Below are positions 44,849 through 54,334 of a DNA stretch of 64,000 nt, one piece after another. Each line of letters begins with the position of its first letter. Within the stretch, counting starts at the first letter, position 1. Below the pieces are notes generated by a model. That model did not search any database, was not told the DNA's origin, and saw only the letters and a program-made list of their open reading frames with translations. The translations under genes were made by a program, and so were the position numbers. Source of the DNA: Rhizobium sp. (lineage in GTDB: Bacteria > Pseudomonadota > Alphaproteobacteria > Rhizobiales > Rhizobiaceae); NCBI GenBank assembly GCA_002796995.1, contig PEKW01000007.1:62001-126000 (forward strand), written 5' to 3'.

Positions 44849-46762
44849 ATGGCTAAAGTAATCGGTATCGACCTTGGAACGACCAACTCCTGCGTTTCCG
44901 TCATGGACGGCAAGGACGCGAAGGTCATCGAGAATTCCGAAGGCGCACGCACCACGCCTTCCATGGTCGCCTTCAGCGACGATGGCGAGCGTCTCGTCGG
45001 CCAGCCGGCCAAGCGCCAGGCGGTCACCAACCCGACCAACACCCTCTTCGCCGTCAAGCGCCTCATCGGCCGCCGCTACGAAGATCCGACCGTCGAGAAG
45101 GACAAGGGCCTTGTCCCGTTCCACATCATCAAGGGCGATAACGGCGACGCCTGGGTCGAAGCCCAGGGCAAGGGTTATTCTCCGGCCCAGATCTCGGCCA
45201 TGATCCTTCAGAAGATGAAGGAAACGGCGGAAGCCTATCTCGGCGAGAAGGTCGAAAAGGCCGTCATCACCGTTCCGGCCTACTTCAACGACGCCCAGCG
45301 TCAGGCCACCAAGGACGCAGGCCGCATCGCCGGCCTCGAAGTCCTGCGCATCATCAACGAGCCGACGGCGGCCGCGCTTGCCTACGGTCTCGACAAGAAG
45401 GAAGGCAAGACCATCGCCGTATACGACCTTGGCGGCGGTACCTTCGACATCTCGATCCTGGAAATCGGCGACGGCGTCTTCGAAGTGAAGTCGACCAACG
45501 GCGATACCTTCCTCGGCGGTGAAGACTTCGACATGCGTCTCGTCGAATATCTCGCAGCCGAGTTCAAGAAGGACAACGGCATCGATCTGAAGAACGACAA
45601 GCTGGCCCTGCAGCGCCTCAAGGAAGCTGCGGAAAAGGCGAAGATCGAACTCTCGTCCTCACAGCAGACCGAAATCAACCTGCCGTTCATCACGGCGGAC
45701 GCTTCCGGTCCGAAGCACCTGACGATGAAGCTGACGCGCGCCAAGTTCGAAAGCCTGGTCGACGACCTGGTTCAGCGCACCGTGGCCCCCTGCAAGGCAG
45801 CCCTCAAGGATGCCGGCCTCACCGCCTCGGAAATCGAGGAAGTGGTTCTCGTCGGCGGCATGAGCCGCATGCCGAAGGTGCAGGAAATCGTCAAGCAGCT
45901 GTTCGGCAAGGAACCGCACAAGGGCGTCAACCCGGATGAAGTCGTCGCCATGGGCGCCGCGATCCAGGCCGGCGTTCTGCAGGGCGACGTCAAGGACGTC
46001 CTGTTGCTCGACGTAACCCCGCTGTCGCTCGGCATCGAGACCCTCGGTGGCGTCTTCACCCGTCTGATCGATCGCAACACGACGATCCCGACCAAGAAGA
46101 GCCAGACCTTCTCGACCGCCGAAGACAACCAGAATGCCGTGACCATCCGCGTCAGCCAGGGCGAGCGCGAAATGGCGCAGGACAACAAGCTGCTCGGCCA
46201 GTTCGACCTCGTCGGCCTGCCGCCGGCTCCCCGCGGCGTCCCGCAGATCGAAGTGACCTTCGACATCGACGCCAACGGGATCGTCCAGGTTTCGGCCAAG
46301 GACAAGGGTACCGGCAAGGAGCAGCAGATCCGCATCCAGGCTTCCGGTGGTCTGTCTGACGCCGACATCGAGAAGATGGTCAAGGATGCCGAGGCACATG
46401 CCGAGGAAGACAAGAAGCGGCGCGCCGCGGTCGAAGCCAAGAACCATGCCGAGAGCCTCGTCCATTCGACGGAAAAGTCTCTCAAGGAGTATGGCGACAA
46501 GGTTTCGGAAACCGACCGCAAGGCCATCGAAGACGCAATCGCCGCTCTGAAGAGCGCGATGGAAGTCTCCGAGCCGAACGCCGAGGACATCCAGGCCAAG
46601 ACGCAGACACTCATGGAAGTTTCCATGAAGCTCGGCCAGGCGATCTATGAATCGCAGCAGGCCGAAGAAGGCGCTGGCGCCTCGGAAGGCGGCAAGGACG
46701 ACGATGTCGTCGATGCCGATTACGAGGAAGTAAAGGACGACGACGCGAAGAAGTCGGCCTGA
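44849..46762 (+). CDS. dnaK: Chaperone DnaK (Hsp70)
   Basis: A 637-residue ATP-driven chaperone that works with DnaJ and GrpE. The N-terminus is [20 protein letters not shown]. Signatures are [14 protein letters not shown] and [17 protein letters not shown], with the linker [15 protein letters not shown] before the substrate domain. The C-terminus is acidic ([16 protein letters not shown]), the typical EEVKD-type tail followed by KKSA. AAGGAG precedes the start by 8 nt. An RpoH promoter lies upstream. The stop overlaps the start of the next gene (TGATG). Confidence 0.97.
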   Translation: MAKVIGIDLGTTNSCVSVMDGKDAKVIENSEGARTTPSMVAFSDDGERLVGQPAKRQAVTNPTNTLFAVKRLIGRRYEDPTVEKDKGLVPFHIIKGDNGDAWVEAQGKGYSPAQISAMILQKMKETAEAYLGEKVEKAVITVPAYFNDAQRQATKDAGRIAGLEVLRIINEPTAAALAYGLDKKEGKTIAVYDLGGGTFDISILEIGDGVFEVKSTNGDTFLGGEDFDMRLVEYLAAEFKKDNGIDLKNDKLALQRLKEAAEKAKIELSSSQQTEINLPFITADASGPKHLTMKLTRAKFESLVDDLVQRTVAPCKAALKDAGLTASEIEEVVLVGGMSRMPKVQEIVKQLFGKEPHKGVNPDEVVAMGAAIQAGVLQGDVKDVLLLDVTPLSLGIETLGGVFTRLIDRNTTIPTKKSQTFSTAEDNQNAVTIRVSQGEREMAQDNKLLGQFDLVGLPPAPRGVPQIEVTFDIDANGIVQVSAKDKGTGKEQQIRIQASGGLSDADIEKMVKDAEAHAEEDKKRRAAVEAKNHAESLVHSTEKSLKEYGDKVSETDRKAIEDAIAALKSAMEVSEPNAEDIQAKTQTLMEVSMKLGQAIYESQQAEEGAGASEGGKDDDVVDADYEEVKDDDAKKSA

Positions 46763-47235
46763 TGCAGCGGCCGCAGCGACGTATCACCTTCAAGAGGCTG
46801 GCCTTCGGGCCAGCCGCATTTTCATTGGCCCTTGGCGCGAGCGCCGTTTCGGCGCAGGACAATGGTCAACTGGAAGCGGTCTTTCGCAAGGTGAACGCCG
46901 CCGAGGCCACCATCGTCAAGGCGATCGGTGCGGGCAACAGCCGCCAGCTATCCAAGACAGGCACTGAACTCGGCCGGATCATCGAAGCAGCGCTCAAGCG
47001 CCGCGAGGAAGGTGGCACCGTGACGTCCTGCGACATGGCGGCCCATTCGCTGGCCTACCTTGCCGTATCAGTGGCGGACGGACTGGCCAACAAGGGCGAG
47101 CCTCGCCAGCTGCTGATCGAAGATGCACGCGCCGCGGCGTCTGACTTCCAGAAGGACATGGCCGCCTGCGAAAAGCAGGCAGGCAAGAAAACTGGCAGCC
47201 ACACGAGCGTGGAGAAAGCTTTGAGAGCTTTGTAG
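46762..47235 (+). CDS. Secreted protein of unknown function inserted between dnaK and dnaJ
   Basis: A 157-residue protein starting inside the dnaK stop codon (TGATG). A basic N-terminus ([20 protein letters not shown]) and hydrophobic stretch with cleavage near SAVSA-QD (about residue 31) indicate export to the periplasm. The mature part is helical, and C90 and C136 could form a disulfide. dnaJ begins 4 bp after its stop. I recognise no family. Its tight setting implies heat-shock co-expression; the function is unknown. Confidence 0.82.
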   Translation: MQRPQRRITFKRLAFGPAAFSLALGASAVSAQDNGQLEAVFRKVNAAEATIVKAIGAGNSRQLSKTGTELGRIIEAALKRREEGGTVTSCDMAAHSLAYLAVSVADGLANKGEPRQLLIEDARAAASDFQKDMAACEKQAGKKTGSHTSVEKALRAL

Positions 47236-47239
47236 GACC

Positions 47240-48388
47240 ATGGCAAAAGCAGATTTCTACGAGACCCTCGGGGTCGCCAAGACCGCCGACGAAAAGGAGC
47301 TGAAAAGCGCCTTTCGCAAGCTGGCGATGAAACTTCACCCGGACAAGAACCCGGGCGACGCGGAAGCGGAAAAGAAGTTCAAGGAAATCAACGAAGCCTA
47401 TGAGACGCTCAAGGACCCGCAGAAGCGCGCGGCCTATGACCGTTTCGGCCATGCCGCCTTCGAGCAGGGCGGTGGCGGTGGCTTCCATCCGGGCGGCGGC
47501 GGTTTTGCCGGCGGCGGATTCTCCGACATCTTCGAAGACATCTTCGGCGAGATGATGGGCGGCGGCCGCGGCGGCCGTGCGCGATCGACCGGCGGTCGCG
47601 AACGCGGCGCCGACCTGCGCTACAACATGGAAATCTCGCTCGAGGAAGCGTTTACCGGCAAGACCGCGCAGATCAGGGTTCCGACCTCGATCACCTGCGA
47701 GGTCTGCACCGGGACTGGCGCCAAGCCGGGCACCAAGCCGACCACCTGCGCCACCTGTCAGGGCACGGGACGCATCCGCGCCGCCCAGGGCTTCTTCTCG
47801 ATCGAACGGACCTGTCCGACCTGCCACGGTCGCGGCCAGACGATCTCGGATCCCTGCGGCAAGTGCCATGGCCAGGGCCGGGTTACCGAAGAGCGCTCGC
47901 TGTCCGTCAACATTCCCGCCGGCATCGAGGACGGCACCCGCATCCGCCTGCAGGGCGAAGGCGAGGCAGGACTGCGCGGCGGCCCGGCGGGGGATCTTTA
48001 TATCTTCCTGTCAGTCAAGCCGCACGAATTCTTCCAGCGTGACGGAGCGGATCTCTACTGTACCGTGCCGATCTCCATGACGACGGCCGCTCTTGGCGGC
48101 ACGTTCGACGTGGTGACGCTCGATGGCGCCAAGTCGCGCGTGACGGTTCCGGACGGCACCCAGCCCGGCAAGCAGTTCCGCTTGAAGGGCAAGGGTATGC
48201 CGGTGCTGCGTTCGGCGCAGACGGGCGATCTCTACATCCAGATCCAGATCGAGACGCCGCAGAAGCTGACGAAGCGGCAGCGCGAGCTGCTGCAGGAGTT
48301 CGAACAGCTTTCGTCGAAGGAAAACAACCCGGAATCGACCGGCTTCTTCGCCCGGATGAAGGACTTCTTCGATACGCTGAGCGACTGA
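47240..48388 (+). CDS. dnaJ: Co-chaperone DnaJ (Hsp40)
   Basis: A 382-residue type I J-protein that stimulates DnaK. The J domain (1-70) has the HPD loop in [11 protein letters not shown] Gly/Phe-rich stretch ([18 protein letters not shown]) follows. Four zinc repeats lie at [24 protein letters not shown] and CGKCHGQG, and then the C-terminal substrate domains. The ribosome-binding AGGA overlaps the stop of the upstream secreted-protein gene. A terminator follows. Confidence 0.97.
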   Translation: MAKADFYETLGVAKTADEKELKSAFRKLAMKLHPDKNPGDAEAEKKFKEINEAYETLKDPQKRAAYDRFGHAAFEQGGGGGFHPGGGGFAGGGFSDIFEDIFGEMMGGGRGGRARSTGGRERGADLRYNMEISLEEAFTGKTAQIRVPTSITCEVCTGTGAKPGTKPTTCATCQGTGRIRAAQGFFSIERTCPTCHGRGQTISDPCGKCHGQGRVTEERSLSVNIPAGIEDGTRIRLQGEGEAGLRGGPAGDLYIFLSVKPHEFFQRDGADLYCTVPISMTTAALGGTFDVVTLDGAKSRVTVPDGTQPGKQFRLKGKGMPVLRSAQTGDLYIQIQIETPQKLTKRQRELLQEFEQLSSKENNPESTGFFARMKDFFDTLSD

Positions 48389-48416
48389 GTACATCAGGTC
48401 CACTGCCAGGAACATC

Positions 48417-48454
48417 GAGCGAGCCGGAGCCCCTCCGGCTCGCTTCTCTTTTCC
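48417..48454 (+). terminator. Intrinsic terminator after dnaJ
   Basis: A perfect 12-bp stem AGCGAGCCGGAG/CTCCGGCTCGCT with a CCC loop (48418-48444), followed by TCTCTTTT. It ends the dnaK-dnaJ transcript before the minus-strand small membrane gene. Confidence 0.85.
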
Positions 48455-48463
48455 CCGTCAGGC

Positions 48464-48718
48464 TCAGGCAATCGCCGGGCGTGGCTGGCGAAGAATGAAC
48501 CAGGCAAAGCGCTGCTGAATGGTCGGCGCGATCCCGTAGACGATGCTGAACACCATGATCGGCGCCAGGAGCGCCGTGCGTTCCCAGAGCGGCCAGCCGT
48601 CGGTCAGCGGCATCAGCACATAGAGAATTGTCGTAACGAAGGGATAGACGGCGGCCAGCATCAGGATGGACAGCCGGAACTTCGAAAGGACTGGACGGGG
48701 CGCGGAAATCTCGGGCAT
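48464..48718 (-). CDS. Small two-helix membrane protein divergent from tetR
   Basis: An 84-residue protein from the ATG at 48718 (MPEISAPRPVLSKFRLSILM), which has GGAG upstream; an in-frame ATG at 48730 lacks a ribosome-binding site. Two helices are predicted, about residues 16-35 (LAAVYPFVTTILYVLMPL) and 46-65 (LLAPIMVFSIVYGIAPTI). The tail is basic. Family not recognised. It faces a TetR gene over a duplicated operator, so it is probably the regulated target. Confidence 0.75.
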   Translation of the reverse strand: MPEISAPRPVLSKFRLSILMLAAVYPFVTTILYVLMPLTDGWPLWERTALLAPIMVFSIVYGIAPTIQQRFAWFILRQPRPAIA

Positions 48719-48731
48719 GAATGTCTCCATA

Positions 48732-48775
48732 GGAACGGTACGTTTCGTTCTATATAGGAACGAGCCGTTTCGTTC
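48732..48775. promoter_or_regulatory. Duplicated TetR-type operator
   Basis: Two identical copies of GGAACG-N3-CGTTTCGTTC, at 48732-48750 and 48757-48775, with a 25-bp period. Each contains an AACG-N3-CGTT palindrome. They sit between the divergent starts of the small membrane gene and tetR, as expected for cooperative autoregulation. Confidence 0.68.
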
Positions 48776-48824
48776 AATAGCAAAGCATGCTATGGCGATG
48801 AATAAATTGGAGGGCCGCGTGACG

Positions 48825-49421
48825 ATGGAAAAACAGGTGGAGGACCGCCGCACCTCGATCGGATCGCAGCGCAATCCGGCAAGCGAGGAGGCCATTCTCA
48901 AGGCCGCACAGGACATCCTGCTCGAAGGCGGCCTGCCCGCCTTTTCGATCGAGGCCGTCGCCCGGCGCGCCAAGGCCGGAAAGCCGACCATCTATCGCTG
49001 GTGGCCGTCAAAGGCCGCGCTGCTGCTCGACGTCTATCATCGTCAGAAGGACGGGGTTCCCCATCCCGACACCGGGGATATCCGCAAGGACCTCTCACTG
49101 TTCCTCGCAGGCCTTCTCGGTTTCTGGCGCGATGGCGGAGGGGCAATCTTCCGCTCGATCATCGCCGAAGCACAGAACGATCCCGCCGCGCTGCAGGCGC
49201 TCCAAGCCTATGCCATGTCCCGATGCCGGCAGAGCGGGGTTATCCTCAAGCGCGGACAGGCGCGGGGAGAGGTTCGGGCGGATATCGATCCGGCACTGTT
49301 GATCGAGCTGTTTTCGAGCTTTGCCTGGAACAGGCTGCTGACCAGCCGGCTGGACGTAAGCCAAGAGGAGATCGAACAGATCGTCTCGGCGGTCGTGGAC
49401 GGGGTGGCGGTGCGGAAATAG
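48825..49421 (+). CDS. TetR/AcrR-family transcriptional regulator
   Basis: A 198-residue repressor-type protein. The N-terminal domain EEAILKAAQDILLEGGLPAFSIEAVARRAKAGKPTIYRWWPSKAALLLDVY contains the helix-turn-helix. The C-terminal domain (about 80-198) is helical and ligand-binding, of the TetR_C_16-like type with the FRSIIAEAQ segment. The start is at 48825, 10 nt after GGAGGG; a GTG two codons upstream is possible. Ligand unknown. It is convergent with slyX. Confidence 0.87.
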   Translation: MEKQVEDRRTSIGSQRNPASEEAILKAAQDILLEGGLPAFSIEAVARRAKAGKPTIYRWWPSKAALLLDVYHRQKDGVPHPDTGDIRKDLSLFLAGLLGFWRDGGGAIFRSIIAEAQNDPAALQALQAYAMSRCRQSGVILKRGQARGEVRADIDPALLIELFSSFAWNRLLTSRLDVSQEEIEQIVSAVVDGVAVRK

Positions 49422-49425
49422 GCGT

Positions 49426-49635
49426 TCAGTAGTGCGGCGGCCGGGTAATGGCGGGCGCTTCCAGCGACTGTTCCTCGAGCGACAGGAAACGCTCGGTCAA
49501 CCGATCGAGCTTGGCGCGCGTCTGCTCGACCACCTTCCACTGCTCGGTAAGCTGGTCGGAAAGCTCCTCGATCACCCGGGCCTGATGGGCCACCGTCTCT
49601 TCGAGCCGCAGCAAACGGTCTTCCTGGTCGCTCAT
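49426..49635 (-). CDS. slyX: SlyX family protein
   Basis: A 69-residue coiled-coil protein from the ATG at 49635, with GGAG 6 nt upstream. RLLRLEETVAHQARVIEELSDQLTEQWKVVEQ has clear heptads, and the C-terminus ends in the conserved PPHY. The biochemical role of SlyX is not known. It lies 4 bp from the TetR stop (convergent) and 81 bp downstream of a small membrane gene. Confidence 0.88.
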   Translation of the reverse strand: MSDQEDRLLRLEETVAHQARVIEELSDQLTEQWKVVEQTRAKLDRLTERFLSLEEQSLEAPAITRPPHY

Positions 49636-49716
49636 GATCTGCTCCGTTGTTCGACTGACGCGGTTCTGGCGGATGTCCGCCGCCCGGTCAATGGCGGCGA
49701 AACGCTGCGTCACCGG

Positions 49717-50004
49717 CTAGCGTTGCTTCTTTTTCTTGTAGGGCATCAGCATGATGGCAGACGCCGCCACGGCCGCGCCGAAGGTAAGCGCCAGTGGAAT
49801 CGCGATCATGGCTGCGGGCAGATAGGGGTTGCGGCTGCGGGCCAGATGGCTGCCGAGCCCGCCGATATCGAGCCAGATCAGCATGGCGGCGACCGCAAGT
49901 CCGAGGCAGACGCCGAACAGCGCGTTGCCCCCGAGGAAACGCAGCATTTCCCAGTGATCGCGGCGGGCTTCTTCCGGCGTCAGTTCGTCTCGATCGGAGC
50001 TCAT
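49717..50004 (-). CDS. Small two-helix membrane protein of unknown function
   Basis: A 95-residue protein starting at MSSDRDELTPEEARRDHWEM, with AGGGG before the ATG at 50004. Two helices lie at about 31-48 (ALFGVCLGLAVAAMLIWL) and 64-86 (PAAMIAIPLALTFGAAVAASAIM), and the protein ends in YKKKKQR, a cytoplasmic anchor. Such proteins are common next to slyX/recF in rhizobia, but I know no function. It is divergent from recF. Confidence 0.72.
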   Translation of the reverse strand: MSSDRDELTPEEARRDHWEMLRFLGGNALFGVCLGLAVAAMLIWLDIGGLGSHLARSRNPYLPAAMIAIPLALTFGAAVAASAIMLMPYKKKKQR

Positions 50005-50181
50005 GGGCACCCCTGCATTCGCATCGTGAACCACCAGATACACCCGCGCCGGGCGCTGGTCCATGCGTCGCAACGTCCGGGTCCCGCCGGCCGTTCCGCG
50101 CTCGCCCGGAAAAACCCCAAGCCCGCCTTGCCATCTGCGGCCTTTCAGCCTAGCTCAGGAATGCACCGAACCCGGACCACC

Positions 50182-51303
50182 ATGACGCACAAGACCTCGA
50201 TCCACCGGCTGAAGCTCACGGATTTCCGCAACTACGCGACCGCAGCATTGACGCTCGACGGGCGGCACGTCGTGCTGACGGGGGAGAACGGCGCGGGCAA
50301 AACCAATCTCATGGAGGCCATCTCCTTCCTGTCTCCCGGCCGGGGCCTGCGCCGGGCGGTGCTGGCCGATGTGGCACGCGTCGGCGCGCCGGGCGGCTTC
50401 TCGGTCTTCGCCGAGATCGACGGCATGGAGGGCGAGGTCGAGATCGGCACGGGCTCCGAGGGCGAAGGCGAGGCCGTGGTCCGTCGCCTGCGCATCAACG
50501 GCACGCCCGCGAAGTCGGTCGACGAACTCACCGACCATTTGCGCATTCTCTGGCTGACACCGGCCATGGACGGGCTCTTCACCGGCTCCGCTTCCGATCG
50601 CCGCCGTTTCCTCGACCGGCTGGTGCTATCGCTCGACCCGGCGCATGGACGCCGTGCCAGCGACTTCGAGCGCGCCATGCGCAGCCGCAACAAGCTCTTG
50701 TCGGAAGGCCGATTCGATCCGGCCTGGCTGACCGGCATCGAACAGCAGATGGCCGGTCTCGGCGTGGCGATGATGCTGGCGCGCCGCGAAATGCTCGGCC
50801 TGCTCGCCGGCCTGACCGCCCGACAGGATGATTCGAGCTTTCCCTCGGCGCACCTTGCCCTCAGCGGCTTTCTCGACGAGGAAGGCGATGCTCCCGCCAT
50901 CGAGATCGAGGATCGATATCTCGCCGCACTGGCCAATGGACGCTATCGCGACGCGGCCGCCGGCCGGACGCTGGAAGGGCCGCACCGCGCCGATCTCCTG
51001 GTCCGTCATGCCGACAAGGACATCGAGGCCGAGCGTTGCTCGACCGGCGAGCAGAAGGCCCTGCTCGTCGGCCTGGTGCTTGCCCATGCAAGTCTCGTCG
51101 CCACCATGACCGGCCACGCTCCTATACTCCTGCTTGATGAGATCGCCGCCCATTTCGACGAGGGCCGGCGCGCCGCGCTGTTCAACCGGATCGATGCGCT
51201 CGGCGGCCAGGCCTTCATGACCGGCACCGACCGGTCGATGTTCTCGGCGCTCGGCGAGCGTGCCCAGTTCGTTACCGTGCGCGACAGCGTACTCTCAGCC
51301 TGA
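50182..51303 (+). CDS. recF: DNA replication and repair protein RecF
   Basis: A 373-residue SMC-like ATPase that loads RecA at gaps with RecO and RecR. Walker A is LTGENGAGKTNLMEA, the signature is CSTGEQKALLVGLVLAHA and Walker B is ILLLDEIAAHFD. I start at MTHKTSIHRLKLTDFRNYA; the ATG at 50161 adds seven residues of no conservation. It is not next to dnaN, unlike in many bacteria; recR lies at the end of this window. Confidence 0.95.
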   Translation: MTHKTSIHRLKLTDFRNYATAALTLDGRHVVLTGENGAGKTNLMEAISFLSPGRGLRRAVLADVARVGAPGGFSVFAEIDGMEGEVEIGTGSEGEGEAVVRRLRINGTPAKSVDELTDHLRILWLTPAMDGLFTGSASDRRRFLDRLVLSLDPAHGRRASDFERAMRSRNKLLSEGRFDPAWLTGIEQQMAGLGVAMMLARREMLGLLAGLTARQDDSSFPSAHLALSGFLDEEGDAPAIEIEDRYLAALANGRYRDAAAGRTLEGPHRADLLVRHADKDIEAERCSTGEQKALLVGLVLAHASLVATMTGHAPILLLDEIAAHFDEGRRAALFNRIDALGGQAFMTGTDRSMFSALGERAQFVTVRDSVLSA

Positions 51304-51344
51304 CGGGCTTTCCCGTCCGCGCCAACCGTGCGAATATCGTGCCC

Positions 51345-52112
51345 ATGGATCCGCTCAGCCCCGACGAAGTATCCCGCTATCACCGGCATATCCTGCTCCC
51401 CGAGATCGGCGGGCAGGGCCAGCAGAAACTGAAAGCCGCCCGCGTCATGGTGATCGGTGCCGGGGGACTGGGGGCGCCCACGCTGATGTATCTCGCCGCC
51501 GCCGGCGTCGGCACGCTCGGCATTGCCGACGACGACCGCGTGTCGCTCTCCAACCTGCAGCGCCAGGTGATCCACGACAGCGGCACGATCGGTGAGGAGA
51601 AGACCGAAAGTGCTGCCCGCGCGATCGCCCGCCTCAACCCGCATGTGCGGGTGAAACGGTTCGAGCAGCGTTTCGACGGCGTGTTTGCCGCCTCGCATCT
51701 GGCCGGATTCGACCTGCTGATCGACGGTTCCGACAATTTCGACACGCGCTATGCCGCCGCCGATGCGGCCGAGGCGCGGCAGGTTCCGCTGGTGACGGGC
51801 GCCGTCGGCCGGTTCGACGGCTCGCTGACCGTGTTGAAGCCCTATGAAGACAATGCGCAGGGAGAGCCCAATCCGCGCTATCGCGACCTCTTTCCGGAGC
51901 CGCCGCCCGCCGGGCTGGTGCCTGCCTGCGCCGAATCCGGCATCGTCGGGGCGCTTACCGGCGTGATCGGCACGCTGATGGCGATGGAGGCGATCAAGCT
52001 GATCACCGGGGTCGGCGAACCCCTCATCGGCCGCCTTTTGCTCTACGACGCGCTGTCGGCGCGGTTCGACACGATCCGCTACCGCCGGCGCAAGGCTTCG
52101 CCTTCGTCATGA
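51345..52112 (+). CDS. moeB: Molybdopterin-synthase adenylyltransferase (MoeB/ThiF type), zinc motif lost
   Basis: A 255-residue E1-like enzyme that adenylates the C-terminus of MoaD (or ThiS). The nucleotide loop is VMVIGAGGLGAPTLMYLAAAG. SLSNLQRQVIH, DGSDNFDTRY and the Cys loop LVPACAESGIVG fit the family. The usual zinc ligands are absent: the CYRC position reads RYRD before LFPEPPP, and no C-terminal CxxC is present. There is no rhodanese domain. The start is the ATG at 51345; the GTG at 51339 is possible. It overlaps the GNAT gene (ATGA). Confidence 0.88.
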   Translation: MDPLSPDEVSRYHRHILLPEIGGQGQQKLKAARVMVIGAGGLGAPTLMYLAAAGVGTLGIADDDRVSLSNLQRQVIHDSGTIGEEKTESAARAIARLNPHVRVKRFEQRFDGVFAASHLAGFDLLIDGSDNFDTRYAAADAAEARQVPLVTGAVGRFDGSLTVLKPYEDNAQGEPNPRYRDLFPEPPPAGLVPACAESGIVGALTGVIGTLMAMEAIKLITGVGEPLIGRLLLYDALSARFDTIRYRRRKASPSS

Positions 52113-52585
52113 CGATCGAGGTCCTGCGCATCGATGCGGGCTTCGACCGCTACGAGGAGCTGCTGCATGTGATCCTGGCCGCCTTCGCTTTCATGGACGG
52201 GCGGATTGACCCGCCCTCCTCCGCCCATCGGCTGACGCCGGCGGCGCTCCGGCAGAAGGCAGAACAGGAGATCGCCTTTGCCGCGCTGGACGAAGAACAA
52301 TTGGTCGGCTGCGTCTTTCTGAAGCCCGAGGAGAGCTCACTCTATATCGGCAAGCTTGCCGTCCTTCCCGCAGCGCAAGGTCAGGGCATAGGCCGTTTGC
52401 TGCTGGCGCGCGCCGAAGCGACGGCCCGTGAACGCGGGCTTTCCAGTCTTCGGCTCGAGACCCGTATCGAACTGATCGAAAACCACCGGCTCTTTGCCGC
52501 CTGGGGCTTTGGCAAGACGGCGGAAACCCGCCATGCCGGCTATGACCGGACCACCTCGATCGAGATGCGCAAGCCGCTCGCCTGA
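52109..52585 (+). CDS. GNAT-family N-acetyltransferase
   Basis: A 158-residue acetyltransferase. The acetyl-CoA loop is LAVLPAAQGQGIGRLLLARAE, followed by LRLETRIELIENHRLFAAWGF, typical of the Acetyltransf_1 fold. The substrate is unknown. Coupled to moeB by a 4-nt overlap, and convergent with the next dehydrogenase gene (10 bp). Confidence 0.86.
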   Translation: MTIEVLRIDAGFDRYEELLHVILAAFAFMDGRIDPPSSAHRLTPAALRQKAEQEIAFAALDEEQLVGCVFLKPEESSLYIGKLAVLPAAQGQGIGRLLLARAEATARERGLSSLRLETRIELIENHRLFAAWGFGKTAETRHAGYDRTTSIEMRKPLA

Positions 52586-52595
52586 ACGCCCATGC

Positions 52596-53600
52596 TCAGG
52601 TCCGGCTCGGCAGCACGCGGTTCGGCGGGCGATGGCCGTCGAAATAGGTGCGGATGTTGATGATCACCTTGTCGCCCATGTCGATGCGGCCCTCGATGGT
52701 GGCCGAACCGGTATGTGGCAGGAGCACGACCTTGCCTTCGTTCGCGAGCTTTATCAGCTTGGGATTGACCGCAGGCTCCTTCTCGAACACGTCGAGCCCG
52801 GCACCGGCGATCCGGCCCTCGCGCAGGCACTGGATCAGGGCGTCCTCGTCGATGATGTCGCCGCGCGCAGTGTTGACGATGTAGCTGTTCGGCTGCATCA
52901 GCGCCAGACGCCGCGCCGACAGGAGATGGAAGGTGGCGGGCGTCGACGGGCAGTTGACAGAGACGATATCGACGCGGGCCAGCATCTGGTCGAGGCTGTC
53001 CCAATAGGTCGCCTCCAGCTCGTCCTCGGTCACCGGATTGACGCGCTTGCGGTTGTGGTAGTGGATCGACAGGCCGAAGGCCTTGGCGCGACGGGCGACG
53101 GCCGTGCCGATGCGGCCCATGCCGATGATGCCGATCCGCTTGCCCCAGATACGCCGACCGAGCATCCAGGTCGGCGACCAGCCGGTCCATTCGCCGGGCT
53201 TGTCCATCAGGATGCGCGCGCCCTCGACCAGGCGGCGCGGCACGGCGAGAATGAGCGCCATGGTCATGTCGGCGGTGTCTTCGGTCAGCACGTTCGGCGT
53301 ATTGGTGACGGTGATGCCCTTCTTCGCCGCGGCATCGACATCGATATGGTCGATGCCGTTGGAGAAGCTGGCGATCAGCTTCAGCTGAGGCCCCGCCTGC
53401 TCGATCAGCGCCGCGTCGATGCGGTCGGTCACCGTCGGCACCAGGACGTCGGCCGTTTTCATCGCAGCAACGAGTTCGGGCTGGGTGCGCGGCTTGTCAT
53501 CGATGTTGAGCTCCGCCTCGAACAGTTCGCGCATGCGGGTCTCCACGGCGTCCGGCAATTTCCGGGTGATATAGACCTTGGGTCTTTTCCTGTTCGTCAT
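52596..53600 (-). CDS. D-2-hydroxyacid dehydrogenase, glyoxylate/hydroxypyruvate reductase B type
   Basis: A 334-residue NAD(P)-dependent enzyme. The Rossmann loop is IGIIGMGRIGTAVARRAKAFG. The catalytic trio lies in NTARGDIIDEDALIQ (Arg), LDVFEKEP (Glu) and VLLPHTGSAT (His). TFHLLSARRLALMQPN is also typical of GyaR/GhrB. Likely substrates are glyoxylate or hydroxypyruvate; D-glycerate metabolism is possible. The ribosome-binding site is weak. The 197-bp gap upstream holds only an ACGGGG/CCCCGT hairpin near 53639. Confidence 0.88.
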   Translation of the reverse strand: MTNRKRPKVYITRKLPDAVETRMRELFEAELNIDDKPRTQPELVAAMKTADVLVPTVTDRIDAALIEQAGPQLKLIASFSNGIDHIDVDAAAKKGITVTNTPNVLTEDTADMTMALILAVPRRLVEGARILMDKPGEWTGWSPTWMLGRRIWGKRIGIIGMGRIGTAVARRAKAFGLSIHYHNRKRVNPVTEDELEATYWDSLDQMLARVDIVSVNCPSTPATFHLLSARRLALMQPNSYIVNTARGDIIDEDALIQCLREGRIAGAGLDVFEKEPAVNPKLIKLANEGKVVLLPHTGSATIEGRIDMGDKVIINIRTYFDGHRPPNRVLPSRT

Positions 53601-53797
53601 GGGAAGAATCGATGCCTTGTTCAGAGGTCGTTAACCAAGACGGGGGATAATTTCCCCGTTCAGGGCATTTTCTACCAAACCCGTCAGCGAAGACAAACAA
53701 AACCTCGCAGGTCGGCGCCCGTTTTATGGCGAGACCGGCGGAACGATTGGCGGAATCGCGCAGAAACCCTTGAAATCTTTGAGCGATCGGAACCGCC

Positions 53798-54334
53798 ATG
53801 CGTCACATCGTGCTTCGTGCCTCTCTCGTTTCGTGGATCGCCCTCGGGCTTTGCGCAATGGGCGGGCCGGCAGCCGAGGCCCAAGGCGTGTCCAAGGGTT
53901 CGAGCGGCCTGCCGCTGCCGCGCTTCGTCAGCCTGAAGGCCAAGCGGGTCAATCTCAGGATCGGTCCGAGCACCGACTATGCCGTCTCCTGGCTCTACCT
54001 GAAATCCGGGCTGCCGGTTGAGATCATCCAGGAATACGAGAACTGGCGGCGCATCCGTGACGCTGACGGCACGGAGGGGTGGGTAAGCCAGACCCTGCTG
54101 TCGGGCGAGCGCACCGCGGTCGCCGCGCCGTGGATGCGCGGCAACGACGTCTATGTGAACCTCAGGTCCGATTCGCAGTCGACGGCGAGTGTCGTCGCCA
54201 AGCTCGAGCCCGGCGTGGTGATGCGGCTCGAGGAGTGCACCGGCAACTGGTGCCTGGCGGAAGCGGGCGGCGTCAACGGATGGGTGGCGCAGAGCGAGAT
54301 CTGGGGCGCCTATCCGGGCGAGGCCTTCAAATAA
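53798..54334 (+). CDS. Secreted bacterial SH3-domain protein
   Basis: A 178-residue exported protein. The signal peptide (MRHIVLRASLVSWIALGLCA, cleavage near AEA-QG at about 29) is followed by two SH3-like repeats. The first is FVSLKAKRVNLRIGPSTDYAVSWLYLKSGLPVEII with WRRIRDADGTEGWVSQTLL. The second is DVYVNLRSDSQSTASVVAKLEPGVVMRLEE with WCLAEAGGVNGWVAQSEIWG. Such domains usually bind peptidoglycan. Its last 8 bp overlap the end of the convergent kinase gene. Confidence 0.88.
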   Translation: MRHIVLRASLVSWIALGLCAMGGPAAEAQGVSKGSSGLPLPRFVSLKAKRVNLRIGPSTDYAVSWLYLKSGLPVEIIQEYENWRRIRDADGTEGWVSQTLLSGERTAVAAPWMRGNDVYVNLRSDSQSTASVVAKLEPGVVMRLEECTGNWCLAEAGGVNGWVAQSEIWGAYPGEAFK

